A stretch of DNA of 64,000 nt from Nitrososphaera sp. (GCA_039938515.1 JBDUUL010000024.1:62001-126000); one strand, 5' to 3'; shown: positions 33,726 through 43,528, counted from the first letter of the stretch. Numbers and translations are program-made. Notes: a model not told the origin generated them from the sequence alone.

Positions 33726-34075
33726 AACAGACCTGAAATGCTAAAGTGAACAAACTGCAAGAGTTTCAAAAGTGCCAAAACATGTTCGAAGGTTTTGAAA
33801 TAAAGCGTGTTTCTTGATTCCATTTGATTGGAAAGGTGTAGTCCACGGAACATTGCACCAATGGCTTTAAGTAGTGAATTTCTCTTAGCCAAAGGATGTC
33901 AGTTTCAAAGCAAGTTGAGAAATTGGACAAGCTCTACTTTTACAAGAATTGTAAAGCAGTCTTCCTGTTTAGTAGCGATTTTGCTTCCATGTAAATTGAG
34001 AAAGCTTTAGGATTACTGGCTGACGTACAGATTGGAGTTACACCCTTCTTCTTTTAGTAGCTATCGTAGCGTGTT
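33726..34075. other. Intergenic region without a supportable gene
   Basis: AT-rich; frames of about 60-75 codons exist but are not protein-like. Nothing else recognised between the broken zinc ribbon and the minus-strand zincin. Confidence 0.5.
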
Positions 34076-34612
34076 TCACTGAATATAGGACTGATTTTTT
34101 GTATCGAATTTTTTCACTAGCTGGAATTGCTTGCCAAACTGTTGGGCAGGAAGGTTAAGGTTGCGAAAGAGGCTGGTCGGGTCTTCTTTGGCCATTCTTG
34201 CTGCCATGTGAGTCGGTCCAAGAGCCGAGCTACAAAGCTCAAATGTCATTTGCCTGACAGTGTTCTCGTTTGTAATTCCAAGGCTGTGGAGGTATTCGTG
34301 TGCAAGAACCATGAATATATACGCGTTATACTCTTCAAGCGAACTAGCGGCTCTTTTAATTGCATTTAGGACATAGCTGTTTACCACTATTGCGTTTGAG
34401 CCAAGGACATGGTATGCACCCACGTGGCCCGGCATTACCTGTAGAATAAGGCTAAGCCCTGCCCTGTGCATTCTAAACTTTGCAAATACAGCCGACTTGA
34501 CAAGCTCGAAGGCTGCATCAAAATCGAGTGTCTCTGCCAGCCTCGCCTGCAAATCGGTTATTCGACTATCCAATATACTCGATATTGCCATAGCGAAGGT
34601 ATAAACCCTCAT
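34076..34612 (-). CDS. Zincin-type putative metalloprotease (HEYLH)
   Basis: 178 residues (171 if ATG at 34591 is used). VLAHEYLHSLGI carries the HExxH zinc motif after a helical N-terminal half; ENTVRQMTFELCSSALGP follows and Glu there could be the third ligand. No signal peptide, so cytoplasmic. Archaeal proteins of this type are uncharacterised; protease activity is inferred only from the motif. Confidence 0.7.
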   Translation of the reverse strand: MRVYTFAMAISSILDSRITDLQARLAETLDFDAAFELVKSAVFAKFRMHRAGLSLILQVMPGHVGAYHVLGSNAIVVNSYVLNAIKRAASSLEEYNAYIFMVLAHEYLHSLGITNENTVRQMTFELCSSALGPTHMAARMAKEDPTSLFRNLNLPAQQFGKQFQLVKKFDTKNQSYIQ

Positions 34613-34931
34613 GGCTCAGCAAGCTTTTTTGTGGTCAGACTCAGCTGACGGGACAAACGGAATTTGAAATCTGGTTAGTCCTAAGTATAAGATCCCTCAA
34701 TTCAATGTATTTCATTCTCATTATTGTAATCTTTTTCGTCCTTTGAAATCCGTCAGCTCGTCTAATTCCAGTTATTGACTTGTCGTCTCGCTTTCTATCA
34801 CCGATTGTGAATAGAAAACAAAGAGGTGATTATAATGAAATTCACGGTTTATGATCCCCTTATGACTTCCCAAAATTGCAGGCCTCAAGATAACTTTAAG
34901 TAAATCTTACAGAAGAGAATTCCAGAAGTAA
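34613..34931. other. Intergenic region with a possible 22-codon leader ORF
   Basis: A mini-ORF at 34835-34903 (MKFTVYDPLMTSQNCRPQD...) has an unusually good Shine-Dalgarno (GAGGTGAT) just before it. A TATA-like TAACTTTAAG at 34891-34900 would serve the TTG start at 34932. Otherwise empty. Confidence 0.35.
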
Positions 34932-36605
34932 TTGCTCTTTTGGTCGAAGGTGTTAAGCTTGGTTTTACTCGTTACGTTAGGGACTGCAGCAGTTTTACAG
35001 ACTTCAGTTCGTACTTTGAATGCTTATGCCCAGCAGACTAGAGATTACTACATTTACACCGATCCTGTTCCAGATTATGCACCAAGCTACGCAAATGGAA
35101 CAATTTACGCCGCTACTCAGGCATGGGAGAAGGCAAATCCGGATATCAGATTCTACCAAACCAACTCACCCGAGCAAGCAGATATTTTGGTTTCCTGGAT
35201 ACGTGACTCTGGACATACGCATCTCGGCGAGACATTCTATAAACAAGATATCCAAATGGTGCTTGGCGATAGCTATTGTTATGGCCAGTGGCAGCCATAC
35301 TCTGCCGATACCTTGCTAAATGTAGCGGAACATGAAATTGGACATGCTCTGGGTCTTGAACACAGTACAGATCCTAATGATGTCATGTACCCTACATTCA
35401 ATGCGACCTATGGCGTCGTAACATGGCAGCAGGATATGGCTCCAAACTACTACTGGTTTGTGCCAACGTGTGATTATTACAACAAAGTAAATACGTTTAG
35501 CTATTCCGTCAACACAACTGATTCCACCTACGGCATAGACGAGTACTTTATTCCCTCTCAAACTGAATACCAGCAGGCACTGGCTGGCGGTACATTCCAA
35601 TACTATACTGATTCAAAGTGTTCTGAAAAGAACATCCTAAGGCATAGCGGTACCTGCAATGGCGTAGCAAACACAGCAGGCATAATGATAATCACTCATG
35701 ATCAGAGCCACCCTCTTGAGAGAATTACAGTACTGTTAGTAGATGAGACTCCTACAGTCGAGCCTCAAATTCCAACTTTGCAGCGGTCTTCAGCCGATGA
35801 CCCACAGGCTGGATCGCAGCCTCCTCAGGTCGGCTCTATCTCGATATCGCTATCGAATTATACTGTACTAGTCGGTCAAGATGTGACAGTCAGCGGCACA
35901 GTTTATGACACAACCTCTGAACCAATGCCAAATGTAAGCCTGCGAATAGTGCTCAATTCCGCTACTACAGCGGTAACTTCTGACTCTAATGGCCAGTTCT
36001 CCACTTCTATGCAGGCGACTACGCCAGGCATAACTATCGTATCTGCCGAAACAATCGACAAGAATGTCACCTCATTACCCCTAATTTTGACTGCGACTGC
36101 CGCATCGACCAAGCCGCTATATTATGAGCCTGCTCCGATCGTGACTCCTCTTGAGACAAGCTCAGGCACTATTACAGTTGACGGCACCACAGATTCAGTA
36201 TTCACAGAAATTACAGGAGGCAAAATAACAAGCATTTCTGCTAATCCTGATTCAAACTCTCTTGTAGTAAATCTCAATTCTAGTAATGACGGCAAGCTTG
36301 TAATTATACAACCCCGGGAACTGATAGATGCGCGGCAAAATGACAATACTGACAGCAACTTTATTGTCTTGGCGCACAATCAAGGGTCAGATACAAAGCA
36401 GCAAGTGAGCTTTTCAGAGTCGAAAAGCGACTCAAATAGAACTCTGACAATTCCATTTAGCCAAGGTACTGACACAATTCAGATCGTCGGAACTCATGTA
36501 ATGCCGGAATTTCACATATCGCAATTGGTTCTAGTCTTACCTTTGACTGTCGTCGTCGGCTTAACTGTAGTTATAACAAAGAGTCGAAAGAGGCCTGTTA
36601 CCTAA
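34932..36605 (+). CDS. Secreted matrixin-like metalloprotease with PEF-type C-terminal anchor
   Basis: 557 residues from TTG 34932. Signal segment (about 6-33), catalytic domain with the extended zinc motif HEIGHALGLEH (134-144) and Met-turn DVMYP, the metzincin/matrixin pattern. An Ig-like domain (about 295-390, VTVSGTVYDTTSEPMPNVSL) and a further beta domain follow. The C-terminus is MPEF, a hydrophobic helix and KSRKRP, resembling an archaeosortase PEF signal. Predicted cell-surface protease. Confidence 0.82.
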   Translation: MLFWSKVLSLVLLVTLGTAAVLQTSVRTLNAYAQQTRDYYIYTDPVPDYAPSYANGTIYAATQAWEKANPDIRFYQTNSPEQADILVSWIRDSGHTHLGETFYKQDIQMVLGDSYCYGQWQPYSADTLLNVAEHEIGHALGLEHSTDPNDVMYPTFNATYGVVTWQQDMAPNYYWFVPTCDYYNKVNTFSYSVNTTDSTYGIDEYFIPSQTEYQQALAGGTFQYYTDSKCSEKNILRHSGTCNGVANTAGIMIITHDQSHPLERITVLLVDETPTVEPQIPTLQRSSADDPQAGSQPPQVGSISISLSNYTVLVGQDVTVSGTVYDTTSEPMPNVSLRIVLNSATTAVTSDSNGQFSTSMQATTPGITIVSAETIDKNVTSLPLILTATAASTKPLYYEPAPIVTPLETSSGTITVDGTTDSVFTEITGGKITSISANPDSNSLVVNLNSSNDGKLVIIQPRELIDARQNDNTDSNFIVLAHNQGSDTKQQVSFSESKSDSNRTLTIPFSQGTDTIQIVGTHVMPEFHISQLVLVLPLTVVVGLTVVITKSRKRPVT

Positions 36606-36910
36606 CTTTTGTTATCCGGCTACTAGCTGCGCGGCTGCCAACTAGTCCTTAGAGTACCATGGTTTCAAAAGATGATTACTCGACGCCCAACAATCCGAAT
36701 CCTCAAGGAATACTGAGATAAGATGCTTCATACATGACCAAGCAGTCCACAAATATTACCGCCATAATTCCCAAGAACCCTTTGCCGGCCGAGTCTATCG
36801 AGCCGAACGTACGTTAATCCATTGAGGTGTTGCAGAAAAATGCCTTTTTGAAGCCCTTTCCAGATAGTCTGTTCATCCGGCTAGGTAGAAGATCGCTGCC
36901 TAGTCTAGTA
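36606..36910. other. Intergenic region
   Basis: No clear gene. One frame on plus from 36659 gives MVSKDDYSTPNNPNPQGILR, a stop, then MTKQSTNITAIIPKNPLPAE in the same frame; too short and interrupted to call. Confidence 0.4.
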
Positions 36911-37306
36911 CTACTTCCATTCCCAAACCTTCAAGCGGAACTCGCCTGCTTCGTCGATTTCCAACTCCCATGCACCCGGCAGGCCATTTAGCCTTGAGAA
37001 TCTTGGAGAGGAAGTCTGCCAGATAACTCCACCTCGCCAGCTTGCTTTGAGTCCGCTTCCGGTAGGTTTTCCCCTTCCATGAGCCCACACATTTACATTG
37101 TCGCCGTCTTTGGTTGTGCAAATTCCGTTGAACTCTGCAATCAAAGTTCCTCCGTGTGGGGTTGCGACGCCTGTGTAAACAGATGAATATTCCACACCAA
37201 ACAATTTGCCAGCTCCCTGATATGTTGCTTCAATTTTTCCTTCGGGCAGCGCCCTTATTCCTGAAAATTTTCCAGTTTCGTCGAAAGCTAAATCTCCTAC
37301 CGCCAT
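36911..37306 (-). CDS. Conserved beta-rich hypothetical protein
   Basis: 131 residues, all-beta pattern (GKIEATYQGAGKLFGVEYSS, VYTGVATPHGGTLIAEFNG, NVNVWAHGRGKP), Trp/Gly-rich, resembling a small lipocalin-like or DUF3224-type barrel. TATA-like ACCTATAATACAC lies about 40 bp upstream. Soluble; unknown function. Confidence 0.7.
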   Translation of the reverse strand: MAVGDLAFDETGKFSGIRALPEGKIEATYQGAGKLFGVEYSSVYTGVATPHGGTLIAEFNGICTTKDGDNVNVWAHGRGKPTGSGLKASWRGGVIWQTSSPRFSRLNGLPGAWELEIDEAGEFRLKVWEWK

Positions 37307-37742
37307 GTCACTCTAGCAAATTGTGAGTGTGTACTTGTGTATTATAGGTTCCTGCTTGGACTACCACAAACTCTGCGAATTCAGATGTTTCGATTTCCGG
37401 TGACTTGAGTTTATGGTTTACATTGATAAGCTATGGAGTGTGAACCAAGGTTTTCTAGGTCAGTTTGAAATGTTTGACTTTACTTTTACGAATCCAGACA
37501 GCTATGCGTATCACGGTGCAGGCTGCCCATCATTACGCGGAAGTTTGATTGTCTTACCCCCAGAGAGCTGACTAAACCAAATTCTCACGTGGAAAGCAAA
37601 ATGTCATTTCTGTCTATATCCCCTTCACAACTCCAGGGGAGTATATACAACCGCAAAATTTAGGCCACTGTGCGCCAATCCGGGAGAAATGCGTAAGTTC
37701 AGTCCTAAACTTCAATATGGTCGAAATGAGTTGTCGGTGACC
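37307..37742. other. Intergenic region
   Basis: Contains the promoter of the minus-strand gene at its left end. I see no coding frame, RNA motif or repeat elsewhere in it. Confidence 0.5.
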
Positions 37743-38201
37743 CTACGTTAGGGATTCCATCTTATGCTTTACATTTTGAATATAGTCTTCTAAACCCTGT
37801 CTCATTATATGGTCCCCATCAGAATGACTAACCATTTTCATGAATCTGCCGGTTCGAGGTAGTTCATAACGAATCGTATATCTCAGATTCGTGACATTGT
37901 CGTGACCTTCAAATTCTTGAATACTTTCCCATTTCTTGAAAGGTCCCTCGGTCTGCTTTGTCCTAATTTTGCCATTTGGCCATTTCTCCGTCACCATCAT
38001 TCTCATCTCTTCTTCTTTGCCCGAGTACATGCCTCGTAACTTGAAAGTAGATCCCTTTTCTCCTTTTGTTCCAGAAAGCTGCTGTGATCCGGTGATTACA
38101 TCGGACGGCCATGATTCCATAAAGTTCTCTGGGTCAGCGCAATATTGGAAGACCTTTTCCACTGGGGCCTTTATTTCCATTTCATAAGACAGAGTGGTCA
38201 T
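37743..38201 (-). CDS. SRPBCC/START-like lipid-binding fold protein
   Basis: 152 residues. MTTLSYEMEIKAPVEKVFQY followed by CADPENFMESWP is the typical opening of the polyketide-cyclase/SRPBCC superfamily; alternating strands and a long C-terminal helix (GDHIMRQGLEDYIQNVKHKM) complete the fold. Binds a hydrophobic ligand in other members; ligand here unknown. Confidence 0.82.
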   Translation of the reverse strand: MTTLSYEMEIKAPVEKVFQYCADPENFMESWPSDVITGSQQLSGTKGEKGSTFKLRGMYSGKEEEMRMMVTEKWPNGKIRTKQTEGPFKKWESIQEFEGHDNVTNLRYTIRYELPRTGRFMKMVSHSDGDHIMRQGLEDYIQNVKHKMESLT

Positions 38202-38558
38202 ATTTGATGCATGATTGCTTGGTATTTAGTAAGTTCGAAGACAAATTGGGTCAGATTTATCTCAGTGATTATACCGATTGTATCTTAGAATAAAAGAAGG
38301 ACGGCTAATAATACTCAAGGTGCATTTTGAACTAGCCTTACAGACCTTGAAGACAGCCCAGACCATATTCATCAATACTCTTGAAAAGGAAAATGAATTA
38401 AATTTGAAATTTCGTTATACTGCCACTCCCAGAAAACCTCCTGAATGCCAGACAAACGTAGCTAAATATCGAGCAACTCACCTTGTCAGGAGCATGAATG
38501 ATTGAAAGGAGTTTAGGGAACCCTTGAAGGGTCATCGAAATCCACCACATACTCATCC
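38202..38558. other. Intergenic region downstream of module 1 gene
   Basis: A 75-codon plus-strand frame from a TTG at 38278 (KVHFELALQTLKTAQTIFIN) is weakly protein-like but has no start signal or family. A short hairpin AACCCTT-GA-AGGGT at about 38519 precedes the module gene stop. Confidence 0.35.
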
Positions 38559-39704
38559 TCAGGCTCTGCTCTTAGCAGGATCTACTTCAGCCGTTCTCGG
38601 AGTTTGTGGTGTTTGTTCAAGATCTTGCTCTATGGCCTTGACCACGATATCTTTGAACAAACTGACCAATTCGCATCCAATCATGCACCATGCATTGGAT
38701 ATTTCCGTGCATTTCTCGTATGGTACGCCATCAAGTTGTTCGCCTGGCTTAGAGTGCTCTAGGAATACCCTAATCTCCGGATTGACCAACAAATTCTGCG
38801 TCGATTGAATGAGCATGTCTTCAACTTTAGGCTTGTTGATCGATTCTTTGACTATCTCAACGAGCTCGCGGCCTTTGAGCGAATATGCACGCTCTATACG
38901 CTCGAGATTGCCCTTTGCTTCCGACAGTTCCTTGCTTGATTGCACAAATTCTTTCATTCTGGAATGTATTTTGTTTTCCAAGTCATGCAATCTTTCTTCT
39001 CCTTGTTCAATGCGATTGTCAAGCTCACTACATTGCTTTGAGATCTGTTCCTTCTCTGACACTTTGATTTCAATTTCCTGCTGCGACATCTTTAAGTGGT
39101 TGTTTAGTTCTTCGAGCTTTCTGTTTGTATAGTCAACCAGTCGTCTATTTTTCATTGACTCGAAAAAAAGAATGGGATCTATTTTTTCCTCTTCCATTCG
39201 TTCTTCGAGTTTCCGGATCGCTCTTACTCGCTCAGGCTCTAGCGCGTACAGTTCAGCTTCCTCATGTCTACCCTTAAGTGTCAGATACTGCCGTCGAAAA
39301 TCGCTAAGTTCAGATTCAGAGAGCTCGAGCTTTATGGCGACATCGAGGTCAGGAAAACCTTGTTCAAACAGCTCAAATGCTGCCGAGCGCCTCTTTCTTG
39401 ACGCGGTATCGTTCTGTTCTGCTTTATCCATACTTTGCACTATTGGACTGTCAGATCTTTTGTCCGCGCTTGATACCACAGTATCCTTGGTTGTATCCTT
39501 CGAACGAGCTTCACCTAATGCAGAATTTTCCAGTGGCGGCTGGGCAATATTTCCCAGCTTTCTTAGACGGCGCGTTTCATTATTTACATACTCGATACTA
39601 ACACCAAGTTCCTTCGCGATTTCACTATGGCTTTTGCCTCGGGTATACATATCTCGAATATGTTGTCCTTTTGTTATTCGACCTTTGGCTGATTGCGTTG
39701 CCAT
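38559..39704 (-). CDS. HTH plus coiled-coil DNA-binding protein, module 1
   Basis: 381 residues. N-terminal HTH (about 8-52: TKGQHIRDMYTRGKSHSEIA, KELGVSIEYVNNETRRLR). After a charged linker a second HTH-like segment (about 110-145: DLDVAIKLELSESELSDFR). A conserved middle (ALEPERVRAIRKLEERMEEE, SMKNRRLVDYTNRK), then a long coiled coil (about 190-280) and a helical C-terminus. Clearly paralogous to the gene at 49501. Lacks transposase or recombinase catalytic motifs and Walker motifs. The TATA-like CTATATTAG sits about 30 bp upstream, and two TGTTAG/CTAACA arrays flank the adjacent non-coding DNA. Best guess: a site-specific DNA-binding/partition or replication-type protein. Confidence 0.75.
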   Translation of the reverse strand: MATQSAKGRITKGQHIRDMYTRGKSHSEIAKELGVSIEYVNNETRRLRKLGNIAQPPLENSALGEARSKDTTKDTVVSSADKRSDSPIVQSMDKAEQNDTASRKRRSAAFELFEQGFPDLDVAIKLELSESELSDFRRQYLTLKGRHEEAELYALEPERVRAIRKLEERMEEEKIDPILFFESMKNRRLVDYTNRKLEELNNHLKMSQQEIEIKVSEKEQISKQCSELDNRIEQGEERLHDLENKIHSRMKEFVQSSKELSEAKGNLERIERAYSLKGRELVEIVKESINKPKVEDMLIQSTQNLLVNPEIRVFLEHSKPGEQLDGVPYEKCTEISNAWCMIGCELVSLFKDIVVKAIEQDLEQTPQTPRTAEVDPAKSRA

Positions 39705-39784
39705 CCTGGCGAGGGGACTAATATGGTTGCTAATATAGTTTCCCGCAGGGCATATGCCGCAGCAAATCGCGGGCTGTTTTGTTT

Positions 39785-39826
39785 GCTAACTGTTAGTCTA
39801 ATATTGTTAGTCCTAACACTTGTTAG
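39785..39826. repeat. TGTTAG/CTAACA motif cluster A1, upstream of module 1 gene
   Basis: In 42 bp: CTAAC (39786), TGTTAG (39791), TGTTAG (39805), CTAACA (39813), TGTTAG (39821). They form dyads CTAACTGTTAG and TGTTAGTCCTAACA. About 80-120 bp before the start codon, so a likely operator/autoregulatory or nucleation site. Confidence 0.75.
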
Positions 39827-39907
39827 TCTTGCTAATACTAGCGCATTAACGCTGTCAAAGGGTTAGAGACATAGCACTTGAAATTACTGTACTTTAGCCG
39901 TATGCCT

Positions 39908-39955
39908 AGCTAACCAACCTATTGCAAAACCTGCCATTTGACAGATTGGTTAGCT
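39908..39955. repeat. Inverted repeat with element shared between modules 1 and 2
   Basis: Perfect 10-bp arms AGCTAACCAA (39908-39917) and TTGGTTAGCT (39946-39955). The inner sequence 39921-39954 (ATTGCAAAACCTGCCATTTG and on) aligns with 50870-50903 in module 2, where arms AAACTGC/GCAGTTT form a smaller hairpin. Conservation of non-coding sequence implies function. Confidence 0.6.
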
Positions 39956-40308
39956 TAGCTGCTCTGAACAGTACCGAAACAATTGGTACAATGTTCAGAT
40001 ATACTACGACCTAGTCCGCCATTGGTGGACTGGCTGTGCGGAGGTACAATTGCAACGAGCTGCTGGACCCTTAAGGCCCTAGTATACTGGCCTAGAGTAG
40101 CTGCTAGATTGCCAAGCCAGTTTTCCACACAGTTTTGCGGCCTTGACAGCCTGCCCTGCGCCAAACCCATAGCACTATTACACGTGGTCCTATCGAAAAT
40201 ACAGCGTGTTCTCTAGCAGAAGAAGGGGTCCGCTACCCTGCTGTATTGAGCACGGGGGCGGGGTAATACGCCGCAAAGCCGCATTTTGTGTGCAAAACCC
40301 TAGCTGTT

Positions 40309-40325
40309 GGGTGATAGAATCACCC
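40309..40325. terminator. Short perfect hairpin followed by T-rich sequence
   Basis: GGGTGAT-AGA-ATCACCC (7-bp stem, 3-nt loop) followed by TTTCTC; looks like an intrinsic terminator or an RNA 3' end on the plus strand. Confidence 0.45.
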
Positions 40326-40489
40326 TTTCTCAATCTCATTGTATCCATACTAGCCATTAAAATCAGGAGGGTCTTTGACCGCTAGGGCCTGTCTGTAGGC
40401 TTGGCTGATACAATCACCTTTCTTTCTTTGAATACAATAGCCATGATGGCGGCTGAAAGTCTAATGGAGGCCTTGGCCTTAGCAGCCTG

Positions 40490-40522
40490 CAAAGTGCCAG
40501 CAAAGTGTCACTTGGCACTTTG
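40490..40522. repeat. Perfect 10-bp inverted repeat
   Basis: CAAAGTGCCA (40490-40499) and TGGCACTTTG (40513-40522) with a 13-nt loop that itself begins CAAAGTG; strong stem-loop in either strand. Confidence 0.6.
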
Positions 40523-40719
40523 GTCGCTTTGGAAGGCCTAGGGCCTCGGGCATAGGGCCATAGCCAGCTCTTCAAGGCCTAGGCCTTATTGTACACTACC
40601 AGGCCTGCCAGCTAACAGGCAAAGTGGAACCACATTTGCAGGGCCAATAAAAGGGCCATAAGCCGGGGCAAAAGAATGTGTCTGCAGCCATTTCAAGCGG
40701 CCATAGAAATGCGGTGAGC

Positions 40720-40903
40720 TGTTAGTTATCGACATCTGGACTGTTAGAAATGAATTTGGCTAACACACTAACAAATCACGGCAAACTAGTACAATCTAAC
40801 ATGTTGGATTATGTTAGTCCGAAGTGTTAGTGTTTCTTGCCTACAGACTAACAATAAGCCAATCTATCATAATATGACATGCCAAGAACATTCACAGTCT
40901 AAC
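40720..40903. repeat. TGTTAG/CTAACA motif cluster A2 of module 1
   Basis: Hexamers at 40720, 40742, 40760, 40768, 40796, 40812, 40825 and 40848, plus CTAAC at 40899. Eight exact copies in about 135 bp, against roughly one per 2 kb expected by chance. The core 40795-40830 aligns with 51370-51405 in module 2 at about 26 of 36 positions. Confidence 0.78.
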
Positions 40904-41280
40904 GACCACGCGCCGATGATACCCTCCAAAGTACCGCTTAAAATTGGCTCAATCTACCAAGCTGGCGAGGGGCAGGGTACGAAACTACTTTGAGTATGCA
41001 GTATTTTTCTTCAATGCAAAATAACCGAGCAAAATCTGGAATATATCAGCTAAAATATTCGATACAGGTCATCGGCAACAATAGCAAGGTGTTAAGCACC
41101 GTTCTATCATGGTTCAGGGCTCGCAGTGCTTGAGCTGGGAGTGTCATCGGGACAAATCACGAGCCAGCTCGCGTAGCTGATTTTCTATCAGTGTGTTATA
41201 GAGTCCGATTCCACATTGATTTCCGAAATTGGTATTTGTCATCTGTTCTTATATCGTTAGCCAAGCGTAGACCCAATACC
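40904..41280. other. Intergenic region upstream of NHL protein
   Basis: No gene or repeat recognised. It presumably holds the promoter of the NHL gene; several AT-rich boxes (ATATATCAG, AAAATATTC) occur near 41041-41062. Confidence 0.4.
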
Positions 41281-42402
41281 ATGAGAGGACGATTTTTTGT
41301 ACAAGACGAACGATCTGGTAAAAAGGCAATCAGTGCGATGCTCGCTCTGACCGTGGCCGCATTTTTGTTAGCGCCCATGGCATTTGCCATCCAGATTAAA
41401 CAGGGCTACGCGGCAAGCGCGGATGGAGTCGTAACTCAGAGCGCGGGCGCATTCAACAAGCCAGGCAACTTGCTGATAACTGATCAATTCAACAACAGGG
41501 TGATTGAGGTCGATCCTGCAACCAAGCAGATAGTCTGGAGCTTTGGATCGGGCAACTCTAATCTTTGCAATCCTGGGCCGCATTCTGTCATAGGTTCTAA
41601 TGATGCGGAGCGTCTAGGCGATGGCCTGACATTGATAGCTGGAACAGGAATACCTCCGGGCGTCAACGGGACTACTGCATGTGCAGACAATAGAGTAATA
41701 GTTGTGGATCAGGCTGGAAATATCGTATGGCAGTACGGCCAGGCCGGAGTTGCAGGAAACGGCACAAATCTTTTGAACGTACCGGTATTTGCGATACAAA
41801 CTCCTAACCATGACATAATGATCACAGATCAGGCTAACAACAGGGTAATAGAGGTCAACAAGGCAAAGAATGTAGTCTGGTCTTATGGGCCCACTTCAGG
41901 TCCAGGAGCTCTAAACAGTCCCAACAGTGCGGAGCTGCTGCCAAATGGTCATATCCTTATCGCCGACGAGGGAAACAATAGAGTAATAGAGATTACAAGG
42001 GCAGGTCAAATAGTCTGGCAATTTGGCGCTGGAATTAGCGGAGCTGCGTTTGCGAGCCGGTTGCCCAATGGAGACACTTTGATCACAGATGCAGGCAATA
42101 GCAGGATCTTTGAGATAAATGCCGCAAAGCACATAGTATTCCAGTACTTCACAAACCGCGGACCTCATAGCAATCCAGCCCCTACACCAACGAACGCGGT
42201 TAGATTGTCAGACGGGAACACAATAATTGCTGATCAGAACAACGACCGTGCAATCATTATCAATCCAAGCAAACACATTGTGTTCCAGTACGGAATGACG
42301 AATGTCGCTGGGAACGCACCAAACCAATTATTCGGTCCATACACCGCATACATTGTTGGCGACTACACTGGTCAGACTCCTCCACCAATTCATTTTGGCT
42401 AG
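41281..42402 (+). CDS. Secreted NHL-type beta-propeller protein
   Basis: 373 residues from ATG 41281 (MRGRFFVQDERSGKKAIS) with a signal helix (about 17-40). At least six blades with the repeat LITD..NNRVIEV......IVW.(F/Y)G, e.g. LLITDQFNNRVIEVDPATKQ and ILIADEGNNRVIEITRAGQ. Resembles the arylsulfotransferase-like/PQQ-like repeat proteins. Likely cell-surface; no catalytic residues identified. A T-run at 42455 may end its transcript. Confidence 0.8.
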   Translation: MRGRFFVQDERSGKKAISAMLALTVAAFLLAPMAFAIQIKQGYAASADGVVTQSAGAFNKPGNLLITDQFNNRVIEVDPATKQIVWSFGSGNSNLCNPGPHSVIGSNDAERLGDGLTLIAGTGIPPGVNGTTACADNRVIVVDQAGNIVWQYGQAGVAGNGTNLLNVPVFAIQTPNHDIMITDQANNRVIEVNKAKNVVWSYGPTSGPGALNSPNSAELLPNGHILIADEGNNRVIEITRAGQIVWQFGAGISGAAFASRLPNGDTLITDAGNSRIFEINAAKHIVFQYFTNRGPHSNPAPTPTNAVRLSDGNTIIADQNNDRAIIINPSKHIVFQYGMTNVAGNAPNQLFGPYTAYIVGDYTGQTPPPIHFG

Positions 42403-42454
42403 ATCGTCTCAGAATGACAAGTCATCAGGGCAACTGACTAGAGGAGTAGTGCCC

Positions 42455-42467
42455 TTCTCTTTTTTTA
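42455..42467 (+). terminator. T-rich archaeal terminator
   Basis: TTCTCTTTTTTTA, 50 bp after the NHL protein stop; archaeal terminators are T-runs without needing a hairpin. Confidence 0.5.
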
Positions 42468-42691
42468 ATAATGTACTTGGCGTTATGCCATTACCAGTTC
42501 ATCGTAAAGCGGAGTAAATAATCAAAGCCATTCCTGCCTCGATTCCAACAATGACAGATGCAGGAATGCCCCTTTCCATAGACCCCCCAAGCTTTGAGTT
42601 ATTCATTAACCTACGCTATGTTGTTCGGATTTCATACCTTGGATGTTGGAATTCAATGTCTTCAAGCATCCAAAGGATAATGCTTATCTAA

Positions 42692-43300
42692 ATGCCCTCT
42701 TACGCATTGTTGTTGGATGCCTCCTCTAATCTCATTCAGTCATTGCAAACTGGCTTGTCAGAGATTGTTAGCATAAATAAAAGGATCTCAGCTGCAAAAG
42801 AACTAGGGAATACCGACAAGAATAACGATGGTCTAACCGAAGTCTACAAGCGCTATTTTGACACTAAAGCGCAGACCATTGACCGATACCGTAACAAGCT
42901 AGCTGATTTAGACAAGCTCTTAGAATCAAACAGAATTGCATTGGTTCGTCAACAACGCCAAAAAGACTCTATTCAAGCCGAGCTGGCAATAGAAGAAAAG
43001 GTAGCAGACGATGAACACAAAATTGCCAAGCTGAAAGAGGATCTATCAGAATGCAAGGAAGTGTTATGCCAGCTAACCACGGAGCGGAGCAGCCTCGAAG
43101 CTATCAAGAGTCAGTTTCTTGATGCAGTAGAGCAGCATGGCTTTGACAGAAAGACATTGACTGCTCCTTACGATGTAGTTGGAATTGCAGCCGCAATAAT
43201 GTGTCCACGGTGCAGATCCAGAGGCACGGTATCTTACTTGGATAAATCACCAAATCCGCAGGCTAAATGCTCGAGCTGCGGTAACGTATGGAAGACATAA
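42692..43300 (+). CDS. Coiled-coil protein with C-terminal zinc ribbon
   Basis: 202 residues. Long charged coiled coil (about 20-140), then a zinc ribbon: CPRCRSRGTVSYLDKSPNPQ and KCSSCGNVW (two CxxC pairs). The ribbon resembles TFIIS/RPA12-type ribbons in W and spacing. No membrane segment. Possibly a transcription or nucleic-acid-associated protein; function unknown. Confidence 0.72.
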   Translation: MPSYALLLDASSNLIQSLQTGLSEIVSINKRISAAKELGNTDKNNDGLTEVYKRYFDTKAQTIDRYRNKLADLDKLLESNRIALVRQQRQKDSIQAELAIEEKVADDEHKIAKLKEDLSECKEVLCQLTTERSSLEAIKSQFLDAVEQHGFDRKTLTAPYDVVGIAAAIMCPRCRSRGTVSYLDKSPNPQAKCSSCGNVWKT

Positions 43301-43518
43301 ACAAGCATCTAGTGATTACGATCATCGCAAAAGACTGAATCGGGCCGAACTTCACTTCAGCATACAACTTTAGGTAGAGGATGCTAAAGAGCATGTGGTT
43401 TCCAGAGAATCGAAGAGATTACAATTACGAAAATGAAATGTATGGAGCTGAGGGACTACGTGATGGCAAAAGAAGCGACCTATCGCTAGACCGAACAGGA
43501 TACTCTAATAGTACCAAA

Positions 43519-43528
43519 CCTATAACCA
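43519..43528 (+). promoter_or_regulatory. TATA box deciding the start at 43546
   Basis: CCTATAACCA is about 23-27 bp before ATG 43546, which therefore is preferred to the in-frame ATG at 43381. Confidence 0.5.

Larger units (their letters stand above)
39956..40719. other. Non-coding, GGCC-rich, hairpin-rich region of module 1
   Basis: No supportable gene on either strand. GGCC occurs about 15 times in the stretch 40070-40700, far above chance, including the palindrome AAGGCCTAGGCCTT near 40578. Several strong inverted repeats are listed separately. Composition differs from the AT-richer sequence on both sides. Confidence 0.6.

Noticed and set aside
38278-38505. 75-codon plus-strand frame near module 1
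   Set aside because: TTG start without support and no family; left as intergenic.
38559-39704. Module protein as a transposase
   Set aside because: No DDE, DEDD or serine/tyrosine recombinase motifs and no terminal inverted repeats at plausible ends were seen.
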